Source: Dermatophagoides farinae (Eukaryota > Arthropoda > Arachnida > Sarcoptiformes > Pyroglyphidae). Taken from it: a stretch of 64,000 nt of DNA. The notes under the pieces are model-generated. The model searched no databases. It saw nothing but the letters and a program-made list of their open reading frames with translations, and had not been told where the DNA came from. The stretch is from contig NC_134685.1 in assembly GCF_024713945.1 (NCBI RefSeq), forward strand, positions 2,661,001 to 2,725,000. Direction: 5' to 3'. Positions 14,301-26,811 of the stretch are shown one piece after another (position 1 is the first letter of the stretch; each line of letters begins with the position of its first letter). Position numbers and translations under genes: made by a program.

Positions 14301-17300
14301 GCCAAACATTTATCACGTTCACACGACGACGACTGTTGTTCGTTGGGCCGATTTCATTCAATTGTCGATTGTTGTTGTTGTTGTTGGGCCATGCCATACC
14401 GATGATGATGATGTTTATTATGATGATCATTATTCCCAATCAATTATTATTCAGTCCAGGAACTACTACTACTACTACTACTACTATAACTACTATTAAA
14501 ATGGCCGGAAGAAATGCAAATGTTTAAATTCAAAATTGTTTTTCATGGCAATGTTACGATTGTTGAATAGAAATTGTTTGGTCTTTATGTTTTGATCGGA
14601 ATTTGGATCAAATCGAACTCTGTGTGTGTGTGTGTGTGTGTATTATTCACACACAAAAAAAAATGATTTATAATTGAAATTGAATGGAAGCAACAAGTAG
14701 CAACTACTATAGTAGTGGAAACGTGTTGGTCAACATACACACACAGGAGTCCATTGTGGATGATGATGGTAAGATGGCCAAATTGACACAAGTCACATTA
14801 TCATTGCTTCTGCATTGACGTTGTATTGTATCAATTATTTGTGGACCCATGTAGAGTGTTTGAATAGGTCACGTTGTTATATTATCAAATGCTAGATTCT
14901 GATTCGAAAATAACCACATATTTTTCATTGAATGAAATGGAATGAAAATGGAATGAAATGAAATGAAAAAAATGATGATGGCACTGCAATGGATATGAAA
15001 GGCCAATAATAATAATAATAAATAATAGCAATAGCACATCCATAATGAAATATTGATCGAATCAATCGATTTGGCTTTTCACAATTGAATTTTTTTTTCA
15101 TCAATAAATAATAAATATAATGGCCCATCTCCATTCTCGATATGATTATGATGATGATGATGATCCATCCATCCATCCATCTATCCATCCATTCATTCAT
15201 TCATTCATTCATCCAAGTCATCTGTGGTTATTATTATCTCCAATCAATCAATAATAATACTATATAGATGGATAGATGATTTGGCCATATACTTACTTAC
15301 TTACTTACTTACAGTCAAACTAATAGTATTGCTTTTTCAATCACAACCAAAAAAAAAAAAAAAAAAAATTATTATTAAATCAATCATCATACTATTGAGC
15401 ATCATCATCATGGCCATCATCATTAACTCGTGGATGACCAGATTTAGGCACTGAATCCAGTACATTTGACAAACCCTATTTTGCTTGTGTATGTGTGTGT
15501 GTGTCAAAATAATAATCGAATTGATTACTATATATATAATGAACACCATTACACATTGAACATTTTTTTTGGCTATTGTCATCTGAATTGGCACACAGTC
15601 AGTAAGTTATTTCAATTTTTTTTTTATTTTTAAACCACCACAACACATATATATTGTTTGTCCTGTATATTTCATTAGTGATGCATTTTTTCTTTATCTA
15701 TATGATTATGTCAATTACGTTATCTTCAACAACTTTATTCAATCCAAGGTGTGTATGTGTGTCTGTGTTTGTGTTTGTAGTGTTGTTGACATTTTAATTT
15801 TTGAAATTGTTTGTCCACCCATTTTTAAGATGATGATGATGATGATGATAAATGCGACAATTTTTGTTTTTCATTTTTGCTTGAATCAACATGTTTATTT
15901 GTCAACTACTACTGCTACTACTACTACTACTGCTGCTAGTGATGAATAAAAGAGAAAGTTGTAAATGACCCATCTAGATAAAGATTGAATTGATTCAATC
16001 AGTAGTTGAGGGAAGGAGTGAATGATCACATCGATTAAAGACAAAAATTTTTTATTTTTTGAAATGTTGAAAATGTTTTCAACACACACACACACACACA
16101 CAAAAACACGATTTAATCATGACCAGATTGAATTGCATACTGTAAACAAACAAGAAATGAATGTAATGCTCGTGCTGGATAATTATAGCTTATATAATAT
16201 CACATGATGATGATGACGATGAAATGTTGTTGATCCATGAGCAAAATGTTCGAAATTTTAATAATGTTTATTTGTTTGGAAAATTGAAATTTTTTTTTTC
16301 ATTTTCCAGTAAAAAAAAAATAAAAATCAAATGAAAACTGTGAATGATCATAATAATGGCCATTATTATAATAATCATCATTAGTTAGAGCGCCTATGGC
16401 TACCCAATTTTTTTTTTCCAATTGTTGTTGGTTATTCTGGTATGTTTGGGCGGATAATGTTAATGATGGATCGATGTTGATCAAATGATGTGTATATACA
16501 GGCCAGGTCAATAAAATAGCTAAAGAATGTGATTGCAATGAATATGACATTTCAATCTGATGATGATGACGATGATGATAATCTTTTGCTCTAAATAGTC
16601 TAGATTCATTCAGCCAAATGGATCTTTTGTCCATTTATTTATTGTGCTGTGTGAAATGACGACCTTCATATATAATCATCATCATCAAGCCAAGTAAGAG
16701 GTATTTGTCATTGTTTGTTTTCTTTTTTGTTTATGTCTATTAATCACAAATATCAATGCCACCATTGTTCAAAAAAAAAATGGCCAGTCGATTTGGGTTT
16801 CTTTTACCCGACGATGACGATGCTTTTTTTCCTGTGATCAGATGAAATAAGAGATGCTGCATGTTTTGATGGATGGTTTGTAGCAATAAAATGAAATGAA
16901 ATGAAATGAATTGCACTGGTTAAGCCGTTTGTTAATGTTTGATTTATTTATCCTTAAATATCTAAATGCTAAAGAGGATCATTTGCTCATTCATATAAAT
17001 ATATCTAGGTTGTCACTGTTTTTTTTTCATTCTTAATTCTTTTTTTTTAACAACCAGATTCATTGGCCCTCCCCCCCCCCCCCAAAAAATGATCCGATTA
17101 GATAGAAATGATGGTGGGTGTTTATATATATTACCAGATAGTTAAATCGATAATGGTGTTGTGTTTGGTCATTGATTGATTGATAATGAATGGAAATAAA
17201 TTAAAAAAAAAATGGAAACATTGTGTGTTGTCATTTGAATGTGAATGATAATAAAATTGATTGATATTGATGATAATGTTAGTGAATGTTTTCTAAATGG

Positions 17301-18477
17301 ATTCAATTCATTTGGTTGACATATCCACTTGTCAACTTGTTTTTTTTCATATATTTATATCGATAATGATTGATGCTGATTTTGTGATTGTATTGTTGAC
17401 CATCTCATCATCACATCCTATCATTATCATCATCATTATAGATGGATGGACAAGTTGGCCAAAAAAAAAGTGTGAAACTGTGTGTGTGTGTGTAGATTAT
17501 TACACACACATACAGTCATATTAAATGGGTCAATATAAATCTATTACATATGTGTGATTGAAATAATAATGGATCGATTTTTAATTCAATAAGCAAAAAA
17601 TCATCATCATTAATGATTACTATGCTGTGATCATCATCCTACGCATCATTGAATCTATATCCATCGATTATGGTCATTACTAATGAATTGGCATATATAC
17701 TCTATATATATATAAAATGATTGCCAAGAACAACAACAACAACAACAACAAAAAAACATTGACCGATTATGAATTTATTTGGTGGATAATCATGGAAAAT
17801 TATTTTTTTTTGTTGTTGTTGTTGTTGTTCAATGCCGCATCATCATCATCATATATGATTACCCTCAACATTTTTATAACAACAAACAACAATGGTTCAT
17901 CATCACTGATTATCAATTGAATGGCAATGTTATTTGATGATGATGATGACAAAAACGATCCAAATTTTCTACAATAGATTTGGAATGATTATGATTATCA
18001 TCATCATATATATATCTACTAAAACTTTCAATGGTCAACATAAATTCAAATCGACAGCAGCAGCAGCAACAAAAATCATGAATGGCGCCGTTTTGTTATA
18101 ACAACAATGGTTCCTTTTCAATTTCACAAGCCACACCGAAAAAAAAGAGACTGAGAGACTGAGACTGAGAGAGAGAGGACATTAGAAAAACGATGATGAC
18201 GAGCAGCAATCTATTCATTCATTTGAGAACAATTTAGTGGTAGTAGTGATAAACGTTCATTTTGCTTATGTTGTTGTTCGAACAAACGACGATGACCGAT
18301 CATCATCATCATCGTCATCGTCATCATCATTGCTATGATGATCATTCGTAATCATTATTGCCATGATGGGCTATTTATGCGAATATAAACAACAACAACA
18401 ACAACAATCATTGTGACCATCATCATCATCATCATCATCATTGTTGTGATAAATAAATCATCACTATCTTTGACCAC

Positions 18478-18511
<34 letters not shown>

Positions 18512-21500
18512 GTGTTCCAATGCACACGCCAAAAAACATTGTTTTTACGAGTGTGTGTGTGTGGCCCTTTCTTCTTTTTTGTTGTTTTTTTTGTTGTAAT
18601 ATCCACTTTGTCTCTATTGTATTTTGGAATGGGCCATCCTTTTTTATTTTATTTTATTTTTTATTTGGCTTCTGTATTCTGAGATAATCATATAGCATAT
18701 ATGATGATTATCATTATTTTGACTAATAATTAATAATTCATTTGTTCAATGGACGTTTATTTTTTTGTCTGTTTGTTTGTTTACCTGGCCCAATTCGTTT
18801 CAATATTCTTATTAGCAGCGAGCGACAATCTTTTGAGAAGCTTAATAGTAGCAGCCACATTTGTGTGTATTAATTGCAATTCCTATGTAATACGGATTCT
18901 ACACACACACACAAACACACACAATGGCCAAACAAACCGATTATTCTAAAGTCAAATAGACAGAGAGATACATTGCCCATTCATAATAATAATAGTCCAT
19001 TCTGCCTTATAATCATTGTGTTTTGTTTTGTTTTGTTTGTTTTTTGTAAAGGAAATGAATTTTGTTTTGAAACTAGGGCAGCCAAGTTGCTTTTTACATA
19101 TATATCTACGAAACAAAAAAAAATGAAGGGACCAACCTTACAAGGTAAACATTTTTGTATGTATAAGACACACAATAAGACAATGATGACCAGAAACAGG
19201 AAACCTGTTGCTTTTGCAACAAAAAAAAAAAAAAAAAAAAGTTTGTTTAACCCCAACAAAACACACACACACACACACACACACAAAGATTTCGATCCAA
19301 AATCAAACCCACGAGCCTACGAACAATATATATATTGGAATTGAATTGAATATAAAATTGGTATATATTGTGCCAAAAATATTCAATTTTTTGCAATGTC
19401 GGTGGCCATCCGTAAAATGATTGAAAATCAATGTTGCGAAACAAAATACATAATTTGTTCAAACTAATAAAATAATAATAAAATAAATATATTGGGTTCA
19501 TTTAGTTTCGATTCAATGCATCATCATCATCATCGATTGGTCATTGGATGGAAAGCCATCAGCCACAGTAAATCACGAATCTTGATCATCTCCTTTGATT
19601 ATATATATATAACCCGGTGATTTCATTTCATTTGTTCTGCTCGATCAGTTCACTATATAATCACAGACACACACACAAACACAAACATTGACCAATGCAG
19701 TAGTGATTCAATTATCGTCGTTCTCTCTCTCTATTTTTTTTTTTTGTCAATTTTGTATCCAAAAAATGAAAAAAAATGTGGCCCGATTGTATTCACACAA
19801 ATGAATGAATCGTTCCACTTTGTTCAAAAGCTCCCATCGTTGTCCATCAGACAAATGTTGTGGTTCAAATTGAATTAACTTTTGCGTTTGTATTTAACAA
19901 CAACAACAACAACATTACATGACACATCATGATGATGATTATGATGGACAAGAAAATAAATTGAAAAAAAAATTTTCCACTCATAACATAGAAATTGCCG
20001 CGCAAACAAGGCACAAAATTGTTCGTCCGTTCAAAAATGAATGAATGAATGAATTTAAATCAAATTTCACGAATTTCAACACACACAAACGCACAAACTA
20101 AACACTTGGACACGGAATGATTGGATTCGGATTCGAATTTCAAACTAATTTCAAATTCTCCCATCATTTTTTTTTTCATTTGAAAATGTGCAATTGGCAA
20201 ATGACCATTTCATTCACTATTTTAACCTCGATGACAGCACAGCAAAACACACACACACATACACACGACACGACATTTGATTATGGTCACCTCAATGTGT
20301 TCATTGTTTTTGTTTTTTGTTGTTGTGTCCATTACTCAAACTGAATGACGATGAGATGATGATGAGAATCATGCGATCGATTATTTGTTGTGATGATGAT
20401 GATGATATGGCCAATCATCATGATCATTGATTACATCACACATATCATCAGACAACCCTTCTTCTTCTTCAACACAAAATTCCGTTTCTTCATATTCATT
20501 CATTCATTCACACAATCAATCAATCAATCAATCAATCGATTGATTGTTTGTTTGATTGACACAATGATTGCGGATGCACATAAAGGTCATCTTATCTTAC
20601 CCATCATTCACTAATTTTCTGTGCGTGTGTTTGTATTCATTCATTCATTCTTTTTTCTTATCTACCGATGAAAATTGGATTGAAATGTCATTGTCTCTTT
20701 TTGTCAAATTTTAGAATATTTGGATCCAAGTTGACTTTTTTTTTTCTTTTCGTACATAGCCGGTTTTGTATATTCATTATATATACACTGTCATTATCAT
20801 TGAGCCATGAAAACGGTGTCCATCAACGGTTAGTTTAAGGGGAGAAGGTCCATTCGTGTTATCATTCAGAGCATGCAGAAGTAAAATGCAATGTTCACAT
20901 TGATCGATGATGATGATGATGATGGCTTAGCTATGCTTCATTAATATTATCATCATCATTCTATAATAATAATAATAATCACTGCAACAAGTAAACAAAC
21001 AAACTAACTAACTAACCAACAAACTAACCAACCAACCAACATAGATTGAGATAGATTGAATTGATCGTTCAACCTTATCATACACAAGGTCTAGGTGATG
21101 AAAAAAAAAGAAGAAGAAGAAGAATCATGAGAAACAAACATTCATATATAGAGAGAGACAATGAATGAATGAAAAAATCATCAATCCATTTGACTAATTG
21201 CTTTTTTTTTGCTTTGTTTTATTTTATTTTTTTTGTTATTGTTTCTTAATACAGGTGATTGGCGATGCTACAGACAATGGAGATATTGAGCTTTCTATAA
21301 TTGATGACAATGTTAATAATGATGATGGTGATGATGTTGTTGTTAATAATTCAACCGATCAATCCAGTATTCCTATTAGAATTGAACCTGGAACTAAAAA
21401 ATTGATTTTAGTACGAAAATTAGACAAAGAAAGTGTGGAAGGAGAATCCAGTGTCACCATTGCTATACGATGTAGACCGAAACGATTGTTATTGGATAAA

Positions 21501-24356
21501 AGGAAATTGGCCAGAAAATTATCGTCAAATGATCAACATGAATCCAATTGGAATCGTGTTGAAAAACGAATTGCCACCGATGAATCGATTGATCAATCAT
21601 ATTTGGCATACGATACGATTACCGATACTACCAGTGATGATGACATTATTATTCCGATCAGAATTCTGGTCACTGACGCTAATGATAATAAACCAGAATG
21701 GCAAGGCAACGTTCCGTACTCGGTTAACATAAGTGAAATGTCATCGCCTGGTTCTGTCGTGTTAACTGGCATTAGGGCCATTGATAACGATCAACTTGGT
21801 CCATATTCGACGGTTGAATATTACGTTGAGCCTGGTCCATATTCTCATCTGCTTCGATTTGCTTCACCGTTGGAAGGAACGTTGCTTTTGGCTGCTCAAC
21901 TCGATTATGAAACACTGCCTAAATTCTGGGTGTCGATTCGTGCTCAGGATCAAGGAAATCCACCAAACACGGCCGTTACAAAAGTGAACGTTCAAGTGAT
22001 TGATGCTGACGATCAGAATCCACGATTCGAAGTGGACAAATACACTGCCATATTGGGTGAAGGACAAATAACGGCACATCCGCTTCAAGTGAAACCAAAA
22101 CCAATACGAGCTGAAGATCCTGACCGAGCGATACAATCACAGATTGTTTACGAATTCAACTCGAAAGATGAAGATAGTCGTGAGAATGCTTATTTCAAAA
22201 TCAACGCTCAGACTGGCCAAGTTAGTTTGAAACGTCCGTTGCATTCGTCAGTAGCACTACCAATCACGTTGGTCATCCGTGCGACTCAGCTGGATAATCG
22301 TGATCGTTACGCTTTGACCACATTGACCATAGTGAGTAAACGAGATCAAGTGATGCCTGAATTGCGTTTCTTGCATAGCAATTATTCGACATCACTTTTG
22401 GAGAGCACACCACCAGGCCAGGTGGTTTTGACCGTTCAAAGTAGTCGACCATCCAGTACTTCCAACCAACCATTACGATTTCAGATTCTCGATGATGAAC
22501 ATGGCTATTTTAGTATCAAAAACAGTGGTGAGATTGTCGTCAATCGAATGCTCGATTATGAAAAACATCATCGATATTCGTTCCGCGTGATGGTTACCGA
22601 TGGTCTTCAAACCGACCTTGCACGTGTAACAATTGACATAATCAACGTGAACGAACATGACCCAGTGTTTGGTCAATCGACTTATGTGTTTCATGTGAAT
22701 GAAGCTCGTCTTCGATCATCACCAGTGATTGGCCAGATGCAAGCCACTGATGCCGATGATGGTGACCGTGTCCAATTATCATTGTCTGGACCACATGCTG
22801 CAGCATTTGCTTTATCCGCTGATGGCACATTACGACTTCGAAGTCTTCGTTTGGTCAACACAACCGAATGTCATATGATTGCTACAGCCACCGATAGTGG
22901 AAAACCATCACGAAGTTCTTCTGCTTCAGTGGTGGTCAAATTTGCTTCTGCATTATTAAAATCATTGGCTGGAAGAACATTAGAATCATTGTTATTTGAA
23001 TTGGAGCATCAGACTGATCTGTCATCATCGCCAGCCATATCACCTACTGCCGTCGATATTCTTCAACATTCATCGGCCAACATATTCTCGGCATCCACAA
23101 ATTCAACTGCCCTCGTATTGGTGATAGTATTGGGTGTTTTGCTTGGCACATTATTTATAATAATCGTGGCTCTTACATTGCACGTACTAAAGAATCGAAA
23201 ATATGAATCACGACGATCATCAAATTGTTCGCCAGTCACGTTACACCAACGTCACCATATTAGTTCATCTTCTGCATCAAGTGCATCCTCTTCATCGTCG
23301 TCGTCGGATTTATCGTTATCCGGTGGTCACCACCACCATCATCATCATCATCATCCTCACCACGCTAATCACCAGCACATTCAACACCAGCATCATTGGC
23401 CAACCAAAGATGATTCGCCTGAACGGTTGTTTTCGGCAAACAAATCACTGTTTCAACCCACTGCCGTATCAATGGTCCGTTCGAACAAAATTGTTCCATT
23501 AGATTCTAATACTAGTAACAACGATGAGTATACAGAAGATATTGATAGTAATGCGAAAAAATTGCTTGAAAACCTCAGCCCTGTTAAACGATCCTTGACG
23601 ACGACGACGACGACAACCATGCCCAACAGTAATAGCTCAATCGAACAACCAGATAGTGCCATTTCATCCGACATTTCCTGTCAATGGTCAGACAGCCATA
23701 AGATTAGCACTCATTCTTCTCAAGCCAATAATTCTCGTTCGCAGTCGGAATTTAATTCCGATTCTGCCCATTCTGATATAAACATCAATCCGATTAGTAC
23801 ATGCAGTCCGACTCCCGATTCTAATGCATCGCGTATAAGCGTAATTCGGTGGCCACAAGGTTCTATACCTAGAAGGGTGAAGAAATTAACCTGGAAAGAT
23901 GAACAACGCAATAACCATCTGGATCAGCTGTACACTAGCAATTCAATCGTACAAGCACAGGTATGTCATATTTACTAATATTTCATTTATATCCATTAAA
24001 AATTCACAAAATATTTTTTTACACAGATTCCAGTCAAAGCAACCAAAACGAAAACATTAAGCGGTCATCTACTGACCGGTACGACATCATTGGCTACACC
24101 ACCTTTAATGAATGGACATGGTCATTACCATCTACAACATCATCATACGGGCAGTAATAGCAGTAGCAGCGGAAGTTCAGCAATAGCTTCAACAACCACA
24201 ACGATACGACATCATCAAACACCTCATTATCCTATGGCTACAGCATCATTGGCCATTGTGGACAAATCAACAACAGGGACACAGTTCAAACAGCAGCAGC
24301 AGCAGCAGCAGCCAAACGATCCAACAGCTTTGCCCGATTTAACTGTCTATTTCTAG
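7249..24356 (+). CDS. Transmembrane cadherin with five EC repeats (three exons, whole gene span)
   Basis: Join 7249-8061, 21255-23960 and 24027-24356; all junctions are phase 0, giving about 1282 aa. Order: signal peptide (about residues 1-26, ending ASA), a Ser/Thr-rich stalk with poly-Thr up to about residue 245, EC1 to EC5, one membrane helix near genomic 23110-23190, and a cytoplasmic tail with Ser-, His- and Gln-rich runs. Calcium-binding signatures are visible as DANDNKPEW (end of EC1), DADDQNP (EC2) and NVNEHDP (EC4); EC3 and EC5 lack a clear DxNDN linker. The start at 7249 is chosen because it opens a signal peptide. The frame is open back to ATG 6967, which would add 94 acidic, repeat-encoded residues. 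It resembles the insect Cad74A/Cad89D/Cad99C group of non-classical cadherins, with no catenin-binding tail recognised. A one-to-one orthologue is not assigned. The role would be calcium-dependent adhesion or membrane organisation. Confidence 0.85.
8325..8352. repeat. (CA)n microsatellite
   Basis: About 14 CA dinucleotides in the cadherin intron. Confidence 0.9.
9261..9285. repeat. (CA)n microsatellite
   Basis: About 12 CA dinucleotides in the cadherin intron. Confidence 0.9.
10409..10467 (+). other. 59-nt stem-loop, pre-miRNA-like size
   Basis: TTGTGTTT at 10409-10416 pairs with AAACACAA at 10460-10467. Inside these arms ATCGGTTGTTG pairs with CAACAACCGAT, and GTTGA with TCAAC closing an approximately 8-nt loop. 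By hand this gives 23 base pairs with one bulge and one small internal loop. It is intronic and in the sense orientation of the cadherin gene. A partly competing hairpin (ATCAAACA/TGTTTGAT, 10401-10419) overlaps the 5' arm. Expression is unknown; it could equally be a relic inverted repeat. Confidence 0.35.
13783..13811. repeat. (GT)n microsatellite
   Basis: About 14 GT dinucleotides in the cadherin intron. Confidence 0.9.
17071..17083. repeat. C13 homopolymer
   Basis: Thirteen C residues in a row, immediately after CCCT at 17067-17070, in the cadherin intron. This is unusual in a region otherwise dominated by A/T homopolymers. Confidence 0.9.
18480..18510. repeat. T31 homopolymer
   Basis: The longest mononucleotide run in the window, inside the cadherin intron. 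Its exact length is likely unreliable in any assembly. Confidence 0.85.
21255..23960 (+). CDS. Cadherin exon 2 (EC1-EC5, membrane helix, most of the tail)
   Basis: Acceptor CAG at 21252-21254; donor CAG|GTATGT at 23960/23961; 902 codons, phase 0 on both sides. Carries the remainder of EC1 and all of EC2-EC5. EC1 is unusually long, with an acidic Asn/Asp insert and a Lys/Arg-rich insert of about 60 residues before IPIRILVTDANDN. The helix (LVIVLGVLLGTLFIIIVAL) is followed by a basic stop-transfer, KNRKYESRR. The tail has a run of nine His residues at about 23330-23358 and long Ser runs. Confidence 0.85.
24027..24356 (+). CDS. Cadherin exon 3 (C-terminal tail)
   Basis: Acceptor ACACAG ends at 24026; 109 codons then TAG. 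Encodes a His/Ser/Thr-rich tail with a CAG-encoded Gln run (24291-24311). It ends LTVYF, which fits a hydrophobic-x-hydrophobic (class II) PDZ ligand. That reading is inference. The upstream intron (23961-24026) is 66 nt. Confidence 0.8.
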   Translation: MPVKATKTKTLSGHLLTGTTSLATPPLMNGHGHYHLQHHHTGSNSSSSGSSAIASTTTTIRHHQTPHYPMATASLAIVDKSTTGTQFKQQQQQQQPNDPTALPDLTVYF

Positions 24357-24502
24357 TTTGGTCATTCTTTCACTCAATTCATTTGTTCATTCATTCATTA
24401 ATTCATTCATTCATCTTGTTGTGATATTTATTATTCCATTTTATACAAATTCCACTTCATCGGGCAATCAAAATCTATCATTATGATTTAGCCCAAGCCT
24501 TA

Positions 24503-24503
24503 G

Positions 24504-24543
<40 letters not shown>
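24503..24543. repeat. (AC)n microsatellite in cadherin 3' UTR
   Basis: CACATA units grade into about 12 AC dinucleotides, between the cadherin stop and its likely poly-A signal. Confidence 0.85.
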
Positions 24544-24600
24544 TATGCAATACAATGCTCTTTGTACATAACATTTTTATCATCATCATAAATTCACAGT

Positions 24601-24606
24601 AATAAA
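24601..24606 (+). terminator. Poly-A signal of the cadherin gene
   Basis: Canonical AATAAA 245 nt after the stop codon, on the coding strand. No other canonical hexamer lies nearer to the stop. Confidence 0.6.
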
Positions 24607-25060
24607 GTTACCATTTTTTTTTCCAAAACACACACATATTTAAAAAGTATATGCAAGTGAAAAAAAAGTGCAATGCCCTACCATCATCAAAAGATTTAAA
24701 TAATTAATTACATATAGTGATATTACGTGAATCCTGGGAGTCATGAGAATTAATTAGCCTGTTCCATTTATTCAGGTAATCATAAAATCCGGAAATCTGT
24801 AAATTATAGCCAGGAATCACTGCTTTTCTCGGTGATTCAATGATTCCTGTTCTGTTGTTGGCACATTCTTGACACGTCGTCGTCGTATGGTCATCAACAT
24901 TATCATCATCATCATCATCATCATCATCACTATTTATAACCAGGCAATAATTTGGTACTACCATTGTTTTTGTTTCATTTGATCCAAAAAAAAAAATAAA
25001 AGAAAAGAAAATTTCATGATGAATTTTTTTTACTATTTTTGAAATAACATCTGAACACAC

Positions 25061-25077
25061 TGCGCCATCTATTGTTG
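25061..25077 (-). promoter_or_regulatory. CTCF-like motif
   Basis: The minus strand reads CAACAATAGATGGCGCA, carrying TAGATGGCGC, a close match to the known arthropod CTCF core. It lies between the cadherin and projectin genes and just outside the transposable element. Binding is inference. Confidence 0.35.
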
Positions 25078-25165
25078 ATTGTTTCGGTTTTCAATCGATT
25101 TTATTATTTGTTGATCAAAAAAAAAAAATGACGTGTACCGGATAATAGCCACAGTGTATTATTAA

Positions 25166-25751
25166 CCCTCCGTTGGTGGAGTGGGGTCGATTCGACCCCA
25201 AAGTTTTTTTGAATTTTTGCCATTCGACAATCTCTTCATAAAATTCAATTTTCTTCAGAGTAGCTTCCTGATTCTGTCATTGAAGCATTCTGAAAAATTT
25301 TCAGAATTGACCGTCAGGAGTCAGCCCCGCAGGGCCAGCCTTGGCAGGCGCAAAGCGCCTGTACTGGGCTGGTCAGTTAATAAAAATTAAATTTTTGGAC
25401 ATTTCTTATTTGGATTGATGTAAAAGTGGCTTTTTTAGTTTTTTCCAAATCGGTTGATTACATAAACCCCTTTCATTGAGCTTATCTATTTGGTGCAGTA
25501 CCTGATTATAACGTCGTTGGTGGAGTGGGGTGGATTCGACCCCGATGAGAAACATGGCATTTCCTCTCGAAAAAACTACCGGAAAATTCTAAAAACTTCA
25601 CAATGCTTCAAAGACAAAATCAGGAAGCTACTCTGAAGAAAACTGAATTTTATAGCGAGATTGTTGAATGGCAGAAATTTGAAAAACTTTGGGGTCGAAT
25701 CCACCCCACTCCACCAATGACGTTACAAAAGCTCACTCCACCAACGGAGGG
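25166..25751. mobile_element. Non-autonomous piggyBac-like element (586 bp, TTAA target duplication)
   Basis: The ends are perfect 18-bp inverted repeats (CCCTCCGTTGGTGGAGTG) flanked on both sides by TTAA (25162-25165 and 25752-25755). TTAA duplication plus a CCCT-type terminus is the hallmark of the piggyBac superfamily. Long imperfect inverted arms extend inward (about 25171-25305 against 25580-25722). A third copy of the subterminal motif GTTGGTGGAGTGGGGT sits inside at about 25516. A GC-rich hairpin with stem CAGGCGC-AAA-GCGCCTG lies at 25345-25361. The short frame at 25181-25390 shows no transposase residues, so mobilisation would need an enzyme supplied in trans. Confidence 0.8.
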
Positions 25752-26811
25752 TTAATGATGATGATGATTTCTTGTTAATCGAATCATCATTTAGATTGTT
25801 ATTAGTTGAATTTTTAGAATACCATACCGGTAAATCGACAGAATTTTTTTTCATTTTTTTTTGCTTTTATTCATTCATTCATCATCATCATCACAGTCAT
25901 ATCGAATGCCACTACAGTTTGTGATGATGATGATGATGATGAATTATAAATAGCATCCGTATTCATTGTTGGCCATCAACAACAACAACAACAACAACAA
26001 TCAATTCCTCAACTTTTTTTTCAGCTGCTGCAATTCTACATTGAATGTTTAAGTGAATGATCACATCCATTCATGCTGTTTGTATATTAAAGTGATGAAA
26101 TGTTCAATGTTGGCCTGATTCCTCTCTCTCTCTCTCTCTTGTTCTTTAGATTTCGACATTCGCGGCATGATCACCAGGAACAACAACAACAACAACAAAA
26201 TGATGCCTGTATTTTGTCACCAAGAAGAAGAAGAAGAAGAAGAAAAAATTTTTTTTTTCCTTTTCACCGACAATAATTGTAATAATAATGATGAAGATGA
26301 GAATAGAATAACATATATCTACATAGCAAAGACAATCCTACATTGTGTTCATATCCATATATTCTTTACTCCATTGTGCTGCTCATCATCCAGAATTGCA
26401 GCAGTATTCGGATTGATTGGGAAAAAAAACAACGACAACGACAACAACGACGACGTTGGTGTGTTAGCCAACAACCATTGAAAAATTCTTGTGATTATTC
26501 ATTGATGGGAACCAAAAGAAAAAAAAATCAACTCGTTGATCGTATGTGTGTGTGTGTGTGTGCCTTTTATTACCACCAATCAATATCCATGTGTGTGTGT
26601 TTTCGTGTTTTTTTATGTGTCTTTCTAATTGAATCTTTTGATCAAAGTGTTTTTGCCTTTTTTTGCCTTTAACCAAAAATGGTCCAGATTATCGATTGCT
26701 CAATCTGAATCAACAATTAAAAAAAAAAATAAATTACAATGACCATCATCAAATGAACACTGTTAATCGCGTGTGACATCCAAAAAAAAAATAAACCATC
26801 TCGAAAAAAAA

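Larger units (their letters stand above)
8062..21254 (+). other. 13.2-kb first intron of the cadherin gene
   Basis: The donor GTATTT at 8062 and acceptor TTAATACAG ending at 21254 join two phase-0 exons, so no extra exon is needed. It is far longer than any other intron in the window. It is filled with (CA)n, (CAT)n, (CAA)n and poly-T tracts and shows no frame with recognisable protein domains. A 59-nt hairpin at 10409-10467 is listed separately. Such large first introns commonly carry enhancers; I cannot identify them here. Confidence 0.7.
24607..26811. other. Intergenic region, cadherin 3' flank and projectin 5' flank
   Basis: Holds a CTCF-like motif (25061-25077) and the TTAA-flanked element (25166-25751), both listed separately, plus (CAT)n, (CAA)n and (GAA)n tracts. 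The projectin promoter and any non-coding first exon should lie here. I see no unambiguous TATA or initiator pair. Confidence 0.6.

Noticed and set aside
15160-15215. Regularly spaced short repeats as a CRISPR-like array
   Set aside because: They are (CATC)n and (CATT)n microsatellites without spacers, in a eukaryotic genome.
19603-19650. TATATATATAA followed by ATCAGTTC as a core promoter inside the cadherin intron
   Set aside because: The spacing is longer than usual, TATA-like runs are common here, and no coding exon follows for 1.6 kb.
25181-25390. 69-codon frame within the TTAA element as a transposase remnant
   Set aside because: No acidic catalytic motif or piggyBac similarity visible; it starts inside the terminal repeat and crosses the GC hairpin.
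26773-26811. Upstream GTG start extending projectin by 13 residues
   Set aside because: Eukaryotic starts are normally ATG, the added residues are a Lys-rich translation of A-tracts, and ATG 26812 has a good context.
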